From NCBI RefSeq assembly GCF_000632455.1, contig NZ_JFYL01000026.1:1-37559 (forward strand): a DNA stretch of 37,559 nucleotides, given 5' to 3'. Positions 36,002 to 37,559 of this stretch are shown here, in pieces. Below the pieces are notes generated by a model. It was not told the origin of the DNA. It did not search any database and worked only from the letters and a program-made list of their open reading frames with translations. The translations under genes and the position numbers were made by a program. Positions within the stretch are counted from its first letter, which is position 1. The number at the start of each line of letters is the position of its first letter. The DNA comes from Acinetobacter sp. Ver3 (GTDB taxonomy: Bacteria; Pseudomonadota; Gammaproteobacteria; Pseudomonadales; Moraxellaceae).

Positions 36002-37072
36002 ATGAGCGCAAGAAAAAATAAAATCAGAACCGATGCTGGTATTTTTCCAAGCATGGTATACGAGACACTGCAAAATATGGGCGTTGATGTGGATTTAATA
36101 TTTTCGCAATTAAATGCGTTACAACATCCAATCGACTATCCTCAACGCGATTTAAGATATGACAATCGTGTTCAAAAAAAATTCTGGGAACTCACAGAAG
36201 TTATTACGCAAAATTCCAATATTGGTTTAACTGTCGTTCACCATCTACCCACTTTTCGTGGTCAACTTTTTGAATACATTTTTTTAAGTAGTGCAAATTT
36301 TGGCGATGCATTAAAAATAGCAATGAAATACTATCAATTTTTCACTACAGGATTGGATATTGAACTTCACATAGAAGATGACACCGTTACCCTAAAAGGT
36401 TTTCATCACCCTGTCCGTCATTATTTAGAATGCACGATTACCATTGTTTTATCTTTTTTTGATTATATCAGTCAGGGAAAGTTTCAAGCACAAGAAATTT
36501 GGCTCAGCTATGACAATACAGAATTTCAGGACTTATATCATGAGCTATGGCATTGCCCAGTTTATTTTAATCAGCCTCATGGTTGTATAAAATTCAAAGC
36601 AGAAATTCTAGAATATGCCTCTCCGTCTGCTCAGCCTGATTTATTTCTGTTACATCAAGCTATCATTGAGAAGCACATTGAACTTGTAGATAAACATGAA
36701 CTAGTCATTCAAATTGAAGAGGCTTTAGGCGAACAACTAAAATTAAGACAATTCGCTCTAGAAGATATCGCACGAATTCTTAAACTCTCCCCGCGTAAAA
36801 TCCAAATTTCACTCAAAGATATTGGAACGAATTACGAGAATGTTCTATCGTCATTCAGACAAAAACTTGCTCGTCAGTTACTAGCGAAAACCGCACTCAA
36901 ACATGATGAAATAGTCTATTTAACAGGATTTTCAGAGCCATCAGCTTTTTCTCGAGCCTTCAAATATTGGACAGGAGAATCCCCATCCTCATATCGTCAC
37001 CGCATGCAAAATTCAACCGATCATGGGTCAATAGAAATAATGTGTAAGAATTCAAAAGCTGGTTCTTCATAA
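36002..37072 (+). CDS. AraC-family transcriptional regulator
   Basis: A regulator of about 356 residues with an N-terminal ligand-sensing domain of the Arabinose_bd (PF12625) type (NIGLTVVHHLPTFRGQLFEY, then the FFDYISQGKF region) and a C-terminal AraC DNA-binding domain of two helix-turn-helix motifs (FALEDIARILKLSPRKIQI and ETVYLTGFSEPSAFSRAFKYW-like, the latter reading VYLTGFSEPSAFSRAF here). ATG 36002 is chosen; the frame opens with TTG at 35990. The inducer is unknown; members include OruR and similar regulators of catabolism. Its last 52 bases overlap the convergent NIF3-like gene. Confidence 0.88.
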   Translation: MSARKNKIRTDAGIFPSMVYETLQNMGVDVDLIFSQLNALQHPIDYPQRDLRYDNRVQKKFWELTEVITQNSNIGLTVVHHLPTFRGQLFEYIFLSSANFGDALKIAMKYYQFFTTGLDIELHIEDDTVTLKGFHHPVRHYLECTITIVLSFFDYISQGKFQAQEIWLSYDNTEFQDLYHELWHCPVYFNQPHGCIKFKAEILEYASPSAQPDLFLLHQAIIEKHIELVDKHELVIQIEEALGEQLKLRQFALEDIARILKLSPRKIQISLKDIGTNYENVLSSFRQKLARQLLAKTALKHDEIVYLTGFSEPSAFSRAFKYWTGESPSSYRHRMQNSTDHGSIEIMCKNSKAGSS

Positions 37073-37338
37073 GGATGACTCGCTTTTAATGCACGTGCCA
37101 CTTCTATGGCTTTATCTTCAGGCACAATAGTTTCTACACGCCATTCTTCAACTTGTTCAAGCTCTCCGACTTGACCTATAAAAGGTTGAGCCGCATTGAT
37201 GGGTTTGAATTGACCTAAGCCCTTGACCTGCCAAGCACATTGCTCATAATCACCAATTCCGCCTGCACCTGCTTCAAATACTGCCTGCTTCGTTAACTCT
37301 AGATGTGATTCTGGTACAAAATAGATCAGTTTAAGCAT
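37021..37338 (-). CDS. NIF3/YqfO-like small protein (CutA-like fold)
   Basis: A 105-residue protein matching the CutA-like insert domain of YqfO/NIF3 family proteins rather than full NIF3. The N-terminal LIYFVPESHLELTKQAVFEAG, followed by GAGGIGDYEQCAW, and the C-terminal SHPYEEPAFEFLHI (the HPYEEP motif) are typical. Function is unknown. Its start overlaps the end of the upstream LysR-type gene by 8 bases. Its 3' end overlaps the convergent AraC gene by 52 bases. Confidence 0.82.
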   Translation of the reverse strand: MLKLIYFVPESHLELTKQAVFEAGAGGIGDYEQCAWQVKGLGQFKPINAAQPFIGQVGELEQVEEWRVETIVPEDKAIEVARALKASHPYEEPAFEFLHIISIDP

Positions 37339-37559
37339 GAATAACCTCTTCCGCGCTTTTCACCTCTGTTGTCATTTGCATAAGGGCTTCAGTAATCATT
37401 TTCAATGCAATATTGTTTGAATGACGATGATAATTCGCATATAGACCAAGCTGTGGTAATTGCTCATCTGTTTTCACAATTTTGATATTATGATTTAAAA
37501 ACTTCAGGAGGTATTCGGGAGCAAAACTAAATCCCATTCCCAAATTAATCAGATTGATA
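37331..37559 (-). CDS. LysR-type regulator, C-terminal fragment (cut by window edge)
   Basis: The open frame runs off the 3' end of the window. The visible 75 or so residues (INLGMGFSFAPEYLLKFLNH, then KIVKTDEQLPQLGLYANYHR) have the GxGxxxxPEYLL pattern and the final helix seen at the end of the LysR substrate-binding domain. The protein family is a likely call, not a certain one; the helix-turn-helix lies outside the window. It overlaps the NIF3-like gene start by 8 bases. Confidence 0.7.
   Translation of the reverse strand, partial: INLINLGMGFSFAPEYLLKFLNHNIKIVKTDEQLPQLGLYANYHRHSNNIALKMITEALMQMTTEVKSAEEVIHA

Noticed and set aside
1..37559. CRISPR arrays, phage genes, insertion sequences or toxin-antitoxin pairs
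   Set aside because: No regular direct repeats, transposase or integrase motifs, or small paired toxin-antitoxin frames were seen on either strand.

Overview
This window reads as chromosomal core genome of an Acinetobacter species (Moraxellaceae, Gammaproteobacteria). The basis is the low GC content by eye, gene order, Acinetobacter-type small lipoprotein and FilA-like genes, and the protein sequences. Nearly every gene can be assigned to a known family. I see no CRISPR array, prophage, insertion sequence or integrase.

Layout. Positions 1-1000 hold a possible decayed gene remnant, one orphan small gene (328-771, minus) and the promoter of a tRNA-Asn gene (1011-1086). From 8307 down to 1174 runs a tightly packed minus-strand cluster: lepA, lepB, DUF4845 gene, rnc, era, small lipoprotein, recO, pdxJ, miaE. 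It covers translation, protein export, RNA processing, ribosome assembly, recombination, vitamin B6 and tRNA modification. An extended -10 promoter and a 5' leader hairpin lie upstream of lepA. Next come a FadM-like thioesterase and a periplasmic HtrA/Do serine protease (both minus), nadB (plus), a PaaI-type thioesterase, and a minus group tmk-mltG-pabC.

Positions 15472-22153 (plus) form a sulfate uptake region: two tandem sulfate-binding proteins about 85% identical, an RBBP9/YdeN-type hydrolase, cysT, cysW, cysA and a CysB-type regulator. The two binding proteins presumably feed one CysTWA transporter. Then come ompW (minus), dapD (plus, lysine/peptidoglycan), queE and queC (queuosine) with an oppositely oriented FilA-like gene between them, a small secreted cysteine-containing protein and a Bcp-type peroxiredoxin.

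From 27862 there is a TonB-dependent siderophore receptor under a double Fur box, a divergent LysE/ArgO exporter and ArgP-like regulator pair, YceI, an NMN adenylyltransferase (nadM-like), an enoyl-CoA hydratase/isomerase, a nitroreductase, an uncharacterised 338-residue protein, an AraC-family regulator, a NIF3/YqfO-like small protein and the truncated 3' end of a LysR-type regulator at the window edge.

I did not find a clearly new multi-gene system. The most useful leads are the duplicated sulfate-binding genes, the FilA-like gene splitting the queuosine genes, the peroxiredoxin lacking the usual second cysteine, the single-glutamate crotonase, the leader hairpin of the lepA operon, and the unassigned proteins at 328-771, 26843-27256 and 34805-35821.
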